From an uncultured Oscillospiraceae bacterium (GTDB taxonomy: Bacteria; Bacillota; Clostridia; Oscillospirales; Oscillospiraceae), in NCBI GenBank assembly GCA_934622035.1, contig CAKTVG010000016.1:6615-70614 (forward strand): 64,000 nt of DNA, written 5' to 3'. Positions 23,110-31,659 of the stretch are shown one piece after another (the stretch's first letter is position 1; every line of letters starts with the position of its first letter). The notes beneath the pieces are model-generated. The model worked only from the letters and a program-made list of their open reading frames with translations, was not told the DNA's origin and searched no databases. Made by a program: the position numbers and the translations under genes.

Positions 23110-23192
23110 GAAGGGAAATCACCTCGGTATGCGCAAATTAATATTTATTATAGCGTATTTTTCCGCAAAAAGCAAGCCTGCGTTTCGGGGAT

Positions 23193-23221
23193 TTGACAAG
23201 CGAAAAAAAACGGGGTATAAT
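23193..23221 (+). promoter_or_regulatory. Consensus sigma-A promoter
   Basis: TTGACA (23193-23198), 17-base spacer, TATAAT (23216-23221), perfect in both boxes. It drives the His-rich protein, CooT and reductase-like genes. Confidence 0.9.
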
Positions 23222-23251
23222 AGAAAAAAACGCAAAGGAGCGTGTATTTTT

Positions 23252-23569
23252 ATGATCGATCAGAAGCGCTATCACCACGAGGACGGCGAGCACGCGCATC
23301 CGCACGAGCACGGCCACGAGCACCATCATCACGACGACTGTGAGCACGACTGCCATACCTGCGGCGGCTGCGACCCCATGCAGGAGACGCTCGCGCTGAT
23401 GCAGTACATGGTGAACCACAATGCGGCGCACGCCCGCGAGCTCGAAGGTCTGGCGAAAAAGCTGGGCGAGCTGGGCAATGCCGCCGCCTCCGAGCAGGTG
23501 CTTGCCGCAGTGTCCGAGTTTGAAAAGGGCAATCTGCGCCTGTCCGCTGTTCTGGCATCTTTGAAGTAA
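23252..23569 (+). CDS. Histidine-rich metal-binding protein
   Basis: 105 residues from ATG 23252, with AAAGGAG upstream. Residues 7-41 are packed with metal ligands: HHEDGEHAHPHEHGHEHHHH followed by DDCEHDCHTCGGC. The rest is a helical domain (METxxLMQYMVNHNAAHARE, LEGLAKKLGELGNA) resembling proteins of nickel-enzyme systems. It lies 15 bases before cooT, so it is probably a nickel reservoir or chaperone for the same target. The metal itself is inferred, not shown. Confidence 0.75.
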   Translation: MIDQKRYHHEDGEHAHPHEHGHEHHHHDDCEHDCHTCGGCDPMQETLALMQYMVNHNAAHARELEGLAKKLGELGNAAASEQVLAAVSEFEKGNLRLSAVLASLK

Positions 23570-23584
23570 AGGAGGCGCGCAGCT

Positions 23585-23779
23585 ATGTGCCTTTCCACGG
23601 TTTATAAAAATAAAATCTCTCCGGAGACCGTCGCCATGCCGAACGTCATGCAGATCGACATCGATGGCGATATGGTCATCCTGACAGACCTTTTGGAGCG
23701 CCAGATGGCCATCCACGGTACCCTCGTGACCGCAAATCTGGTCGAGGGCACCGCCGTCGTCCGCGAAACGGAGGAATGA
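23585..23779 (+). CDS. cooT: CooT family nickel-binding protein
   Basis: 64 residues starting MCLSTVYKN, the hallmark of CooT, where Cys2 binds Ni(II) in a small dimer. In carboxydotrophs CooT serves CO dehydrogenase maturation; homologues occur in many anaerobes without that enzyme nearby. Ribosome site AAAGGAGG. The stop overlaps the start of the Fe-S reductase-like gene as ATGA. Confidence 0.85.
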   Translation: MCLSTVYKNKISPETVAMPNVMQIDIDGDMVILTDLLERQMAIHGTLVTANLVEGTAVVRETEE

Positions 23780-24876
23780 GCGTGGAATACCGGGTTCTGC
23801 CGCACGGCGGCGAACGCATCAGCGTCCTCGGCATGGGCTCCTCCGTCATCGGCGCACGGCCGGAGGAGGAGATCATTGCGACGGTCCGCGCGGCGGTGGA
23901 CGCAGGCGTCAACTATTTCGATATGGCCGGCGGTCATGCCGCGATCTTCCGCGCCTATGGCAAGGCGCTCGAGGGCATCCGCGACAAGGTCTATCTTCAG
24001 GTGCACTTCGGCGCGGACTATACCTCCGGCGAGTACGGCTGGACGACGAAGCTCAGCGAGATCAAGCGCTCGGTCGCCTGGCAGCTGGAAAACCTGCGCA
24101 CGGATTACATCGACTTTGGCTTCATTCACTGCCTGGATGAAGCGCATGATCTGGAGGTTTACCGGAAAAACGGCGTGCTGGACTATATTCGCGAGCTGAA
24201 GGCGCAGGGTGTTGTGCACCACATCGGCCTGTCCTCCCATACGCCCGCGCTGGTGCACAAGGTGCTGGATATGGGCATCGTGGACATGGTGATGTTCAGC
24301 ATCAACCCCGTCTATGATTACGGCAGGGGCGATTTCGGCATCGGCGAGAGTGAGGAGCGCAATGCGCTCTACCGCCGCTGTCAGAAGGAGGGCGTCGGCA
24401 TCTCTGTCATGAAGCCCTTCTGCGGCGGCCAGCTGTTCGACGCGGCGCAGTCCCCCTTCGGCACGGCGCTGAGCAAGTTCCAGTGCATCCAGTACGCGCT
24501 GGACAAGCCGGGCGTGCTGACCGTTCTGCCCGGCTACGGCAGCGAGAAGGAGCTGCGCGAGGTGCTCGGCTTCTTCGGCGCATCCGCGGAGGAACGGGAT
24601 TATTCCTGCATCAGCGGCTTTGCGCCCGCCGAAAGCATGGGCAAGTGCGTCTATTGCAAGCACTGCCACCCCTGCCCCGCCGGGCTGGACATCGCGCTCA
24701 TCAACAAGTATTATGACCTTGCCCTGCTGGGCGACGGCCTTGCGAAGGAGCACTATCTGACGCTGGAAAAGCGGGCAGGCGACTGCATCGGCTGCGGCCA
24801 TTGCGACCGCCGCTGCCCCTTCCATGTCGCGCAGAGCGAACGAATGCAGACCATCCGGGAATACTTCGGAGAATAG
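23776..24876 (+). CDS. Aldo/keto-reductase-like protein with C-terminal 4Fe-4S motifs
   Basis: 366 residues. Residues 1-280 form a TIM barrel of the aldo/keto reductase type (GMGSSVIGARPEEEIIATVR, DYIDFGFIHCL, IGLSSHTPALV, SVMKPFCGGQL). The C-terminal ~90 residues carry cysteine clusters CVYCKHCHPCP and CIGCGHCDRRCPF, ferredoxin-like. The usual catalytic tetrad is incomplete: after the conserved Asp (NYFDMAGGHAA) the Tyr is His, and the Lys strand reads VYLQVHFG. It may have shifted chemistry or a structural role. It is coupled to cooT by ATGA. Confidence 0.8.
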   Translation: MSVEYRVLPHGGERISVLGMGSSVIGARPEEEIIATVRAAVDAGVNYFDMAGGHAAIFRAYGKALEGIRDKVYLQVHFGADYTSGEYGWTTKLSEIKRSVAWQLENLRTDYIDFGFIHCLDEAHDLEVYRKNGVLDYIRELKAQGVVHHIGLSSHTPALVHKVLDMGIVDMVMFSINPVYDYGRGDFGIGESEERNALYRRCQKEGVGISVMKPFCGGQLFDAAQSPFGTALSKFQCIQYALDKPGVLTVLPGYGSEKELREVLGFFGASAEERDYSCISGFAPAESMGKCVYCKHCHPCPAGLDIALINKYYDLALLGDGLAKEHYLTLEKRAGDCIGCGHCDRRCPFHVAQSERMQTIREYFGE

Positions 24877-25014
24877 GGAATCAGAACCTGGTGCAGAGCC
24901 GTACTCCTGATTCAGCGGTGCAATCAGAATTTGCGGGTGCGCTCTGCGGACACGGCACGCCGTGTCCCTACGGGTGCAGTATAAATTTGAATCATTACTT
25001 GCAACCGGCCCTTG

Positions 25015-25063
25015 AAAAAAAGCAAGCTCCACGCGGCAGAAGCCGTGCGGAGCTTGCTTTTTC
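25015..25063. terminator. Bidirectional terminator between converging genes
   Basis: AAAGCAAGCTCC pairs with GGAGCTTGCTTT around an inner GCGGC..GCCG hairpin, with A/T runs on both sides. It ends the reductase-like operon and ricT. The 140 bases before it hold no gene. Confidence 0.8.
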
Positions 25064-25065
25064 AA

Positions 25066-26412
25066 TTATTCTTCTGGCCGGTCGCTGCTCTTTTTGCGGC
25101 GGTGGTAGCGGCGCTTTTTGTTGTTATTGCCCTTGGGCTTCTGCTCCGGACGCTTTGCATTCGGGGAATTGATCGGGAAGGTACGCGCGATAAACTCCGA
25201 CTGGAGCTTCGGCTCCGTGCGCTTGAGCGCCGTGGATGCGGGCTTGGACGCTGCGGGCGCGGGCTCTGTGCGCTTCGGCGCCGCGGACGCAGACTGCGGC
25301 GTGCGCGGCTCTGCCTGCGGCTTCTGCTGCTTGCTGTGACCGCGGCCGCCGCGGCGCTTGCGCTTTGCCTTTTCCTCGTTCAGCTCGCTGGCATTGGTGC
25401 GCGCCTCTTCGAGGACCTCGGCGTTCTGCTTCATCACGACCGGCGCAAGGTAGGTCGTCAGCTGCGGTGCTTCCTTCTTGGTGCGCCGCTTGGGGTCGCC
25501 GGAGATGGGGGCGTAATCCTCGGGGATGGGGGGATCGGTCTTCTTCGCCTTGCCGTTGCGCAGGACGCAGATGTCGCAGTTTTTGTGGCAGACGACAGTC
25601 TCCGGCTGCTGCTCCAGACGGATCTTCACACTCTGACGCAGCAGATTCACGTCCGTGACGGTGCCGCGGCCGTCGGGCGTATCCACAAAGGACTCCGGCT
25701 TGGGCGAGGTCTTGAGCAGATCCTCATAGGCTGCCTGCTCATAGTTCAGGCAGCACATCAGGCGGCCGCAGGTGCCGGAAATTTTGGTCGGATTCAGACT
25801 GAGATTCTGCGTTTTTGCCATCTTGATGGACACCGGCTGGAAATCGTCGAGAAATTCGCGGCAGCAGAAGGGACGGCCGCAAATGCCCAGACCGCCGACC
25901 AGCTTTGCCTTGTCGCGCACGCCGATCTGACGCAGCTCGATGCGCGAGCGCAGGACGGAGGCCAGCTGCTTGACCAGCTCGCGGAAGTCCACGCGCCCGT
26001 CGGCGGTGAAAAAGAAGAGAACCTTGCCGCCGTCAAAGGAATACTCCGCCGAGACGAGCTGCATTTCCAGCCCGAGAGCGGCAATTTTCTGCTGGCAGAC
26101 CTCCATTGCGCGCTTTTCGCGCAGACGGTTGTCGGCGTCCACGCGGCGGTCCTGCGCGGTGGCGATGCGGATGACCGGACGCAGCGGCGCGACGACGTCG
26201 CTTGGCCGGACCTCGTGGTTGCCGCGGACGCAGCGGCCGAACTCCGCCCCGCGGGCGGTGTCGATCACGACGTCATCCCCGGTGCGCACCTTGAGTGCGC
26301 CGGGGTCAAAGAAATAGGTTTTTGCGCTCGTGCGGAACTGAATGTCGCAGACCGTGACCGGCTCCTGCGGCTGCTCCGCCTGTTCGGGCTGTAGGGTTTC
26401 GTTGGGTTCCAT
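25066..26412 (-). CDS. ricT: RicT/YaaT-like PSP1 domain regulator
   Basis: 448 residues. In Bacillus, RicT joins RicA and RicF in an Fe-S complex that directs RNase Y maturation of operon mRNAs and supports sporulation and competence. The PSP1 region spans about residues 20-265, with the cysteine clusters CGRPFCC and CGRLMCCLNYE and the common FFFTADGRVDFRELVKQLA. Residues beyond ~325 form a Lys/Arg/Pro/Ala-rich tail (KRKRRGGRGH, KKRRYHRRKKS), much longer than in Bacillus, likely an RNA-contacting extension. It follows holB by nine bases, as in other Firmicutes. Confidence 0.9.
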   Translation of the reverse strand: MEPNETLQPEQAEQPQEPVTVCDIQFRTSAKTYFFDPGALKVRTGDDVVIDTARGAEFGRCVRGNHEVRPSDVVAPLRPVIRIATAQDRRVDADNRLREKRAMEVCQQKIAALGLEMQLVSAEYSFDGGKVLFFFTADGRVDFRELVKQLASVLRSRIELRQIGVRDKAKLVGGLGICGRPFCCREFLDDFQPVSIKMAKTQNLSLNPTKISGTCGRLMCCLNYEQAAYEDLLKTSPKPESFVDTPDGRGTVTDVNLLRQSVKIRLEQQPETVVCHKNCDICVLRNGKAKKTDPPIPEDYAPISGDPKRRTKKEAPQLTTYLAPVVMKQNAEVLEEARTNASELNEEKAKRKRRGGRGHSKQQKPQAEPRTPQSASAAPKRTEPAPAASKPASTALKRTEPKLQSEFIARTFPINSPNAKRPEQKPKGNNNKKRRYHRRKKSSDRPEE

Positions 26413-26421
26413 AGTTGCTCC

Positions 26422-27378
26422 TTACTGTAAAAGAATCGAGAGAGTGCCGCAGATATGCGCGGGACCGACGTTGGCGTCGAGCTGGCGCAGCGCCGCCTTC
26501 AATGCGTCGATTCCGGCGAGAATGGTTCCGGCGGAACGGGCGGCGGCGATTTTTGCGCACTCCGGGCGCAGCAGCGGCAGGCCGGCGCGGGCGGTCAGAG
26601 CCGAGGCGAGCAGATCATGCCACTGCATCAAAATCGGGCGAAGCGCTTCGCGCTTCAGTTTTTCCATGGGGGCGAGAACGGCCAGCAGCGCCGCAGCATC
26701 GCGGGCGCAGTAGGCGTTCAGAAAGCTTACGGTCTGCGGCAGCAGCGCCGCGCTGTTTTCGCGCAGCAGCGTCTCTGCCTGACCGAGATAGCTGCCGGAG
26801 CGCAGCGCCGCAGAGCGCAGCGTCTCCTGCTCCGTGTTGGGAAAGCGCTCACGCAGCGCGGGCAGCAGGATCTCATTCGCCAACGGCTGCAAGCGAAGTT
26901 CCACGCAGCGGCTGCGCACGGTGGGCAGCAGGCGCTCGGCGTTGTCCGTCAGCAGCAGAAAGACGCCGTAGGCAGGCGGCTCCTCCATGCATTTGAGCAG
27001 GGCGTTCTGCCCCTGCGGGTTCAGATCCTGCGCGCGGGGAATGAGATAGATTTTCTTCGCGCCCTCGTTGGGGCGGACATAGAGGTCTGCGCAGGCGTCA
27101 CGGATGAGTTTGACCGGGAGAACCTTCTTATCGGGGTCGTCCACGGTGACGATATCCGGATGCGTTCCGTGCAGCACCTTGTGGCACTGCGGGCAGCGCA
27201 GACAGGGCTTTTGCGGCGCGGTGCACTGCATGGCCGCGCAGAGAAGACGCGCCAGCGTGTGCTTGCCGGACCCGGCTGGGCCGCAGAGCAGATAGCTGTG
27301 GTGCAGCTTGCCGTTGGCGAGAACGGATGCAAGGCGTTCTTTGAGCGCGTCGTTGCCGAGAAATGTGCCGAATTCCAT
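26422..27378 (-). CDS. holB: DNA polymerase III delta' subunit
   Basis: 318 residues. HolB is the clamp-loader subunit that opens the sliding clamp. Walker A is LLCGPAGSGKHTLARLL (residues 31-47), and four cysteines of the zinc module are in CTAPQKPCLRCPQCH. EEPPAYGVFLLLTDN and LLPTVRSRC are further family motifs. The protein is somewhat short in its C-terminal collar. It pairs with ricT downstream. Confidence 0.92.
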   Translation of the reverse strand: MEFGTFLGNDALKERLASVLANGKLHHSYLLCGPAGSGKHTLARLLCAAMQCTAPQKPCLRCPQCHKVLHGTHPDIVTVDDPDKKVLPVKLIRDACADLYVRPNEGAKKIYLIPRAQDLNPQGQNALLKCMEEPPAYGVFLLLTDNAERLLPTVRSRCVELRLQPLANEILLPALRERFPNTEQETLRSAALRSGSYLGQAETLLRENSAALLPQTVSFLNAYCARDAAALLAVLAPMEKLKREALRPILMQWHDLLASALTARAGLPLLRPECAKIAAARSAGTILAGIDALKAALRQLDANVGPAHICGTLSILLQ

Positions 27379-27486
27379 GCGCCAAGCCTCCTGTTATCGC
27401 TGTGTCTATTTCCCTAACTACCTATTATACAATCCCTTTGGGCATTTTTCCAGCCTAACTTTCCGGAAAATGCGGTATTTTTTGAG

Positions 27487-27520
27487 AAAAAACGGCGGAC
27501 ATCCGGAGATGTCCGCCGTT
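27487..27520 (-). terminator. Intrinsic terminator of groESL
   Basis: AACGGCGGACAT-N6-ATGTCCGCCGTT, 12-bp perfect stem, followed on the minus strand by a T run. Confidence 0.9.
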
Positions 27521-27538
27521 GAAAGGCGTTATTGTGGA

Positions 27539-29179
27539 TTAATACATGCCGCCCATGCCTGCGCCGCCGGCTGCTGCCGCTGCTGCGGCGTCTGCTGCGG
27601 GATCGGGCTTATCGGCGACGATGGACTCGGTGGTCAGGACGCAGGCGCCGATGGACGCTGCGTTCTCCAGAGCGGTTCTGGTGACCTTGGTCGGATCGAC
27701 GATGCCGGAGGGGATCATGTCGCAGTAGGTTGCGGTGTAGGCGTCGTAGCCATAACCGACCTTGCGGCTGCTCTTGATCTTCTCGTAGACGACGGAGCCG
27801 TCCACACCGGCGTTCTCTGCGATCTGACGGATCGGAGCCTGAAGCGCCTTGGCGATGATCTGTGCGCCGGTCTTCTCGTCGCCGGTCAGCTTGGCAATCA
27901 GCTTCTCGACGGCCGGAATCGCATTGACAAAGGCCGTGCCGCCGCCGGCGACGATGCCTTCCTCAACGGCCGCGCGGGTCGCGTTCAGCGCGTCCTCGAC
28001 GCGGAGCTTCTGCTCCTTCATGGCAACCTCGGTCTGTGCACCGACGCGGATGACCGCAACGCCGCCGGACAGCTTTGCCAGACGCTCCTGGAGCTTCTCG
28101 CGGTCGTAATCGGAGGTCGTGACCTTGATGGCAGCCTTGATTTCGTGGATACGGGACTGGATCTCTGCGGGATCGCCGCAGCCGTCGACGATGACGGTGT
28201 TGTCCTTGTTGACCTTGATTTGACGTGCGCGGCCGAGATCGGACAGCTGCACCTCGGGCAGGTTCATGTTCAGCTCGGAGGCAACATAGGTGCCGCCGGT
28301 GAGAATCGCGATATCGCGGAGCATTTCCTTGCGGCGGTCGCCAAAGCCGGGGGCCTTGACGCAGACGCAGTTGAAGCTGCCGCGCAGACGGTTGACAAGC
28401 AGGGTGCTCAGCGCGTCGCCCTCGACATCCTCGGCGATGATGACAAGCTTCTGGCCGCCCTTGACGATCTGCTCAAGGATGGGCAGGATGTCCTGGATGG
28501 AGGAGATCTTCTTATCCGTGATGAGGATATAGGGATCGTCCACAACGGCTTCCATCTTGTCGGTATCGGTGACCATGTAGGGGGAGATATAGCCACGGTC
28601 GAACTGCATGCCCTCGACGACGTCCAGGCCGGTCTCGGCGGTCTTGGACTCCTCGATGGTGATGACGCCGGAGGCGGTGACCTTTTCCATGGCCTCGGCG
28701 ATCAGCTTGCCGATTTCCTCGTCGCCGGAGGAGACGGTGCCGACTCTTGCGATGTCGGCGCTGCCGTTGACGGCCTGAGAGTTGGCCTTGATGGACTCAA
28801 TGGCTGCGTCAACTGCCTTCTGCATGCCCTTGCGCATGACCATGGGGTTTGCGCCGGCGGAGACGTTCTTCAGACCCTCGCGGACGATGGCCTGTGCCAG
28901 CAGGGTGGCGGTGGTGGTGCCGTCGCCGGCGACGTCGTTGGTCTTCGTGGCGACTTCGCGGACGAGCTGTGCGCCCATGTTTTCAAACGGATCCTCAAGC
29001 TCGACTTCCTTGGCGATGGTCACGCCGTCGTTCGTGATGAGGGGAGCGCCGTACTTCTTGCCGAGGACGACGTTGCGGCCCTTCGGGCCGAGGGTAACCT
29101 TAACGGTATTTGCCAGCTGGTCAATGCCGGACTGGAGCTTCTTGCGGGCGTCTTCGCCGAATTCAATCATCTTTGCCAT
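27539..29179 (-). CDS. groL: Chaperonin GroEL
   Basis: 546 residues, full length, ending in the typical flexible tail GGAGMGGMY. ATP-binding VTLGPKGRNV and DGTTTATLLAQAIV are intact, as is the apical domain. It folds cytosolic proteins in a double ring with GroES. It lies 18 bases after groES and shares its CIRCE operator. Confidence 0.97.
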   Translation of the reverse strand: MAKMIEFGEDARKKLQSGIDQLANTVKVTLGPKGRNVVLGKKYGAPLITNDGVTIAKEVELEDPFENMGAQLVREVATKTNDVAGDGTTTATLLAQAIVREGLKNVSAGANPMVMRKGMQKAVDAAIESIKANSQAVNGSADIARVGTVSSGDEEIGKLIAEAMEKVTASGVITIEESKTAETGLDVVEGMQFDRGYISPYMVTDTDKMEAVVDDPYILITDKKISSIQDILPILEQIVKGGQKLVIIAEDVEGDALSTLLVNRLRGSFNCVCVKAPGFGDRRKEMLRDIAILTGGTYVASELNMNLPEVQLSDLGRARQIKVNKDNTVIVDGCGDPAEIQSRIHEIKAAIKVTTSDYDREKLQERLAKLSGGVAVIRVGAQTEVAMKEQKLRVEDALNATRAAVEEGIVAGGGTAFVNAIPAVEKLIAKLTGDEKTGAQIIAKALQAPIRQIAENAGVDGSVVYEKIKSSRKVGYGYDAYTATYCDMIPSGIVDPTKVTRTALENAASIGACVLTTESIVADKPDPAADAAAAAAAGGAGMGGMY

Positions 29180-29197
29180 AGTTCAAATGCCTCCTGA

Positions 29198-29482
29198 TTA
29201 TTCTACGATTGCGAGGATCTCGGCCTGACGGACAATGGAATAATCCTTGTCGTCGAGCTTGACCTCAGTGCCTGCGTACTTGCCTACGACGACCTTGTCG
29301 CCGGGCTTCACGACCATTTTTACCTCGTTGCCGTCCACAAGGCCGCCGGGGCCGACTGCGACGACTTCGGAAATCACAGGCTTTTCTTTATTCGAAGTAG
29401 AGAGAATGATGCCGGATGCGGTGGTTTCCATCGCCTCAACGGGCTTGAGCAGAACGCGGTCTGCAAGGGGAACTAACTTCAT
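29198..29482 (-). CDS. groS: Co-chaperonin GroES
   Basis: 94 residues with KLVPLADRVLLKPVEAMETT at the start and the mobile loop ETTASGIILSTSNKEKP. It caps the GroEL ring. First gene of the operon; preceded by a CIRCE element. Confidence 0.97.
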   Translation of the reverse strand: MKLVPLADRVLLKPVEAMETTASGIILSTSNKEKPVISEVVAVGPGGLVDGNEVKMVVKPGDKVVVGKYAGTEVKLDDKDYSIVRQAEILAIVE

Positions 29483-29550
29483 AGTTGCTTACCTCCAATA
29501 TTTTGGGGATCGCAGATTATTGCGCTTCCCTTTGATTTACAGGATTGAGG

Positions 29551-29577
29551 TTAGCACTCGAAAGCTCTGAGTGCTAA
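29551..29577 (-). promoter_or_regulatory. CIRCE operator (HrcA site) of groESL
   Basis: TTAGCACTC-N9-GAGTGCTAA, an exact match to the consensus. It lies just downstream of the promoter, so HrcA bound here blocks transcription until heat shock. Confidence 0.97.
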
Positions 29578-29584
29578 CACCTAT

Positions 29585-29612
29585 ATAATACCCATCTTTT
29601 CCAAAATGTCAA
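29585..29612 (-). promoter_or_regulatory. Sigma-A promoter of groESL
   Basis: Minus strand TTGACA (29607-29612), 16-base spacer, TATTAT (29585-29590), directly upstream of CIRCE. Confidence 0.85.
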
Positions 29613-29661
29613 GAAAAATTTTTGGAAAAAATGCGACATTTTTTGCATCCTGCCGCAACGG

Positions 29662-29690
29662 TTGAAAAAGTGCCGCAAATGTGCTATAAA
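29662..29690 (+). promoter_or_regulatory. Promoter of the TetR/flavodoxin/plsX operon
   Basis: TTGAAA (29662-29667), 17-base spacer, TATAAA (29685-29690). Confidence 0.65.
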
Positions 29691-29757
29691 TATAAAGATA
29701 GCAAAGCCCCGGCGATTCTGCCGGAGCTTCCCAAGCGAAAGACAAGGAGGGTCCGAC

Positions 29758-30345
29758 ATGAAGCAGCAGGTCACGAAGCGCTATATTCAGGAGGCGTTTC
29801 GGATGCTCCTTCTGGAAAAGCCCATGGACAAGATCACGGTGCGCGACATCGTGGAGGAATGTGGGCTGACACGCAATACCTTCTATTACCATTATGATGA
29901 TATCTATGACCTGTTTGAGGATTTTCTGAAGGAGCAGCTTGCGCAGGCACTGCATACCTCGCCGCAGGAAATGGCGCCGGACGAGGTGCTGCTCAGCGCG
30001 CTCGGCTTCCTTCTGGAAAAGCCGAAGGTCGCGCGGCACATTTTCTCTTCCCGGAACCACGACGTCATGCTGCAATATATGATGCGCGTGACGGAGCTGC
30101 TGCTCGAGCGGCATATCGCACTCGACGGCCTGAGCTGCGGCCCGGAAGACCAGGAGCTGATTCTCAGCGTCTGTGCGCACGCGCTCTACGGCATGCTGGA
30201 GCAGTGGCTGACGCAGCGCAGGGAAGCGAGGCTGGAGGCAGACCTCCTGCGCATCACGCAGCTGTTTGAAAGCGTGATCCACAATGCGCTGCTTGCCTCA
30301 AAAAAACCGCCGCGCCCGGCGCGCAGTCAGGAGAAAACGGTATGA
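29758..30345 (+). CDS. TetR/AcrR family transcriptional regulator
   Basis: 195 residues from ATG 29758, with AAGGAGGG upstream. The N-terminal helix-turn-helix (ITVRDIVEECGLTRNTFYYH, residues 24-43) is typical, especially the NTFYYHYDDIYDLF ending. The C-terminal ligand domain is divergent, of the DhaS-like type. It overlaps the flavodoxin-like gene as ATGA, so it probably controls its own operon. The ligand is unknown. Confidence 0.88.
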   Translation: MKQQVTKRYIQEAFRMLLLEKPMDKITVRDIVEECGLTRNTFYYHYDDIYDLFEDFLKEQLAQALHTSPQEMAPDEVLLSALGFLLEKPKVARHIFSSRNHDVMLQYMMRVTELLLERHIALDGLSCGPEDQELILSVCAHALYGMLEQWLTQRREARLEADLLRITQLFESVIHNALLASKKPPRPARSQEKTV

Positions 30346-31070
30346 AGGCGCTTCTGATCAATGCAAGTCCCCGCGGCGCGCGGAGCAATACGATCCTGCT
30401 TGCGCAGGCCTTCCTGCGCGGAATGGACTGTGAGCAGGAGACAATCTCGCTTGCCGATTGCCGCATTACGCCCTGCACGGGCTGCATGACCTGCTGGATG
30501 CGCGGCGACGGAAGGTGCGTCCTCTCTGACGATATGGATGCGCTGCTGGAGAAGCTTCTGGCGGCGGATGTGGTGATTGAAAGCTTTCCGCTCTACTATT
30601 TCGGCATGCCAACAATTCTAAAGGCGTTTACCGACCGCACCTTCTGCCTGATGCAGCCCTACCGCGGGCAGACGACCGGCTGCTCCTTCCAGCTGCCGCG
30701 CGACGAGCGCCTGCTGGGGAAAAAGCTGGTGCTGATCTCCACCTGCGGCTACGCGGAGGCGGGAGAGATTTATGACGCACTGCTGCATCAGTACGATCTT
30801 TTGTGCCACGGGCGGAACTACACGCCCATCTTTTGCCCGGAAGGGGAGCTGATGCAGCTCGAGCAGCTGGCGCTGCCGCGCAAACGGCTGCTTTCCCGCT
30901 TGGAGGAGGCAGGGGCACGCTTCCGCTCCGAGGGGAGTCTGCCGGAGGCTGTTTTGCAGGAGCTGCAAAAGCCGCTGGTCGATCCCCGTGTCTATCAGAT
31001 CATTGCCGCCGCCCACTGGTCGGGCGCGAAAGGAGAACATCCCCTTGAAAAAGAACACGAACATTGTTAA
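30342..31070 (+). CDS. NAD(P)H-dependent flavodoxin-like oxidoreductase
   Basis: 242 residues. The N-terminal flavodoxin-like fold starts KALLINASPRGARSNTILLA with the FMN-phosphate loop; CTGCMTCWMRGDGRC contains four cysteines, as in the iron-sulfur flavoprotein-like family, and ESFPLYYFGMPTILKAFTDR is the common FMN segment. A C-terminal extension of about 60 residues is unassigned. It likely reduces quinones or other small compounds. Controlled by the coupled TetR regulator. Confidence 0.8.
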   Translation: MKALLINASPRGARSNTILLAQAFLRGMDCEQETISLADCRITPCTGCMTCWMRGDGRCVLSDDMDALLEKLLAADVVIESFPLYYFGMPTILKAFTDRTFCLMQPYRGQTTGCSFQLPRDERLLGKKLVLISTCGYAEAGEIYDALLHQYDLLCHGRNYTPIFCPEGELMQLEQLALPRKRLLSRLEEAGARFRSEGSLPEAVLQELQKPLVDPRVYQIIAAAHWSGAKGEHPLEKEHEHC

Positions 31071-31659
31071 AAGCGCGAAGATCATCAATGTGATTTCAGC
31101 CTGTATCATGGCGCTTTCCGGAATCACACTGGTGCTGCTTCCGGAAATGGATCAGCTCATGACGGCGCAGCGTATCCTGCTCAGCGCGCTGTTCGGCGTG
31201 ATTGGCGGAGCAAAGCTGCTGGGCTACTTTTCCAACGACCTGTACCGTCTGGCCTTCCAGTTTGACTTTGCCATCGGCATTTTCTGCTGGATCCTCACGC
31301 TGCTGATCATTCTTGCCCCGGCGCGTTCCGTGCCGATGATCCCGACGCTGCTGGCCGTGTATGTCGTTCTGGACGCGCTGCTGAAAATTCAGATATCCAC
31401 GGATGCCCGCGGCTTCGGCATGTCCTGCTGGGTGGGGATGATCGTTTCGAGCGTATTTTTGTTTGTGGTCAGCATCCTGACCGTCGGCTCGATCTACTGG
31501 CAGTGGCTGCCGGAGACCTGCGCCGTCGGCCTTGCGCTGACGGTGGACGGACTGGAAAATGCCTGGATTACGGCCTATACCGTCCGCGTCCGTGCGCGGA
31601 AAAAGCACCTTTCGGAACATTTTGGCTTGGAAGAGGAGAACGATGAAACTACTGATTGA
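31045..31659 (+). CDS. HdeD/DUF308-like membrane protein
   Basis: 204 residues from a TTG at 31045, chosen for AAAGGAGA upstream; it overlaps the previous gene by 26 bases. Six membrane helices (for example IINVISACIMALSGITLVLL and FAIGIFCWILTLLIILAPAR) with the paired-helix pattern of HdeD/DUF308 proteins, some of which aid acid resistance. The C-terminal tail is cytosolic and acidic. The stop overlaps plsX. Confidence 0.75.
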   Translation: MKKNTNIVKSAKIINVISACIMALSGITLVLLPEMDQLMTAQRILLSALFGVIGGAKLLGYFSNDLYRLAFQFDFAIGIFCWILTLLIILAPARSVPMIPTLLAVYVVLDALLKIQISTDARGFGMSCWVGMIVSSVFLFVVSILTVGSIYWQWLPETCAVGLALTVDGLENAWITAYTVRVRARKKHLSEHFGLEEENDETTD

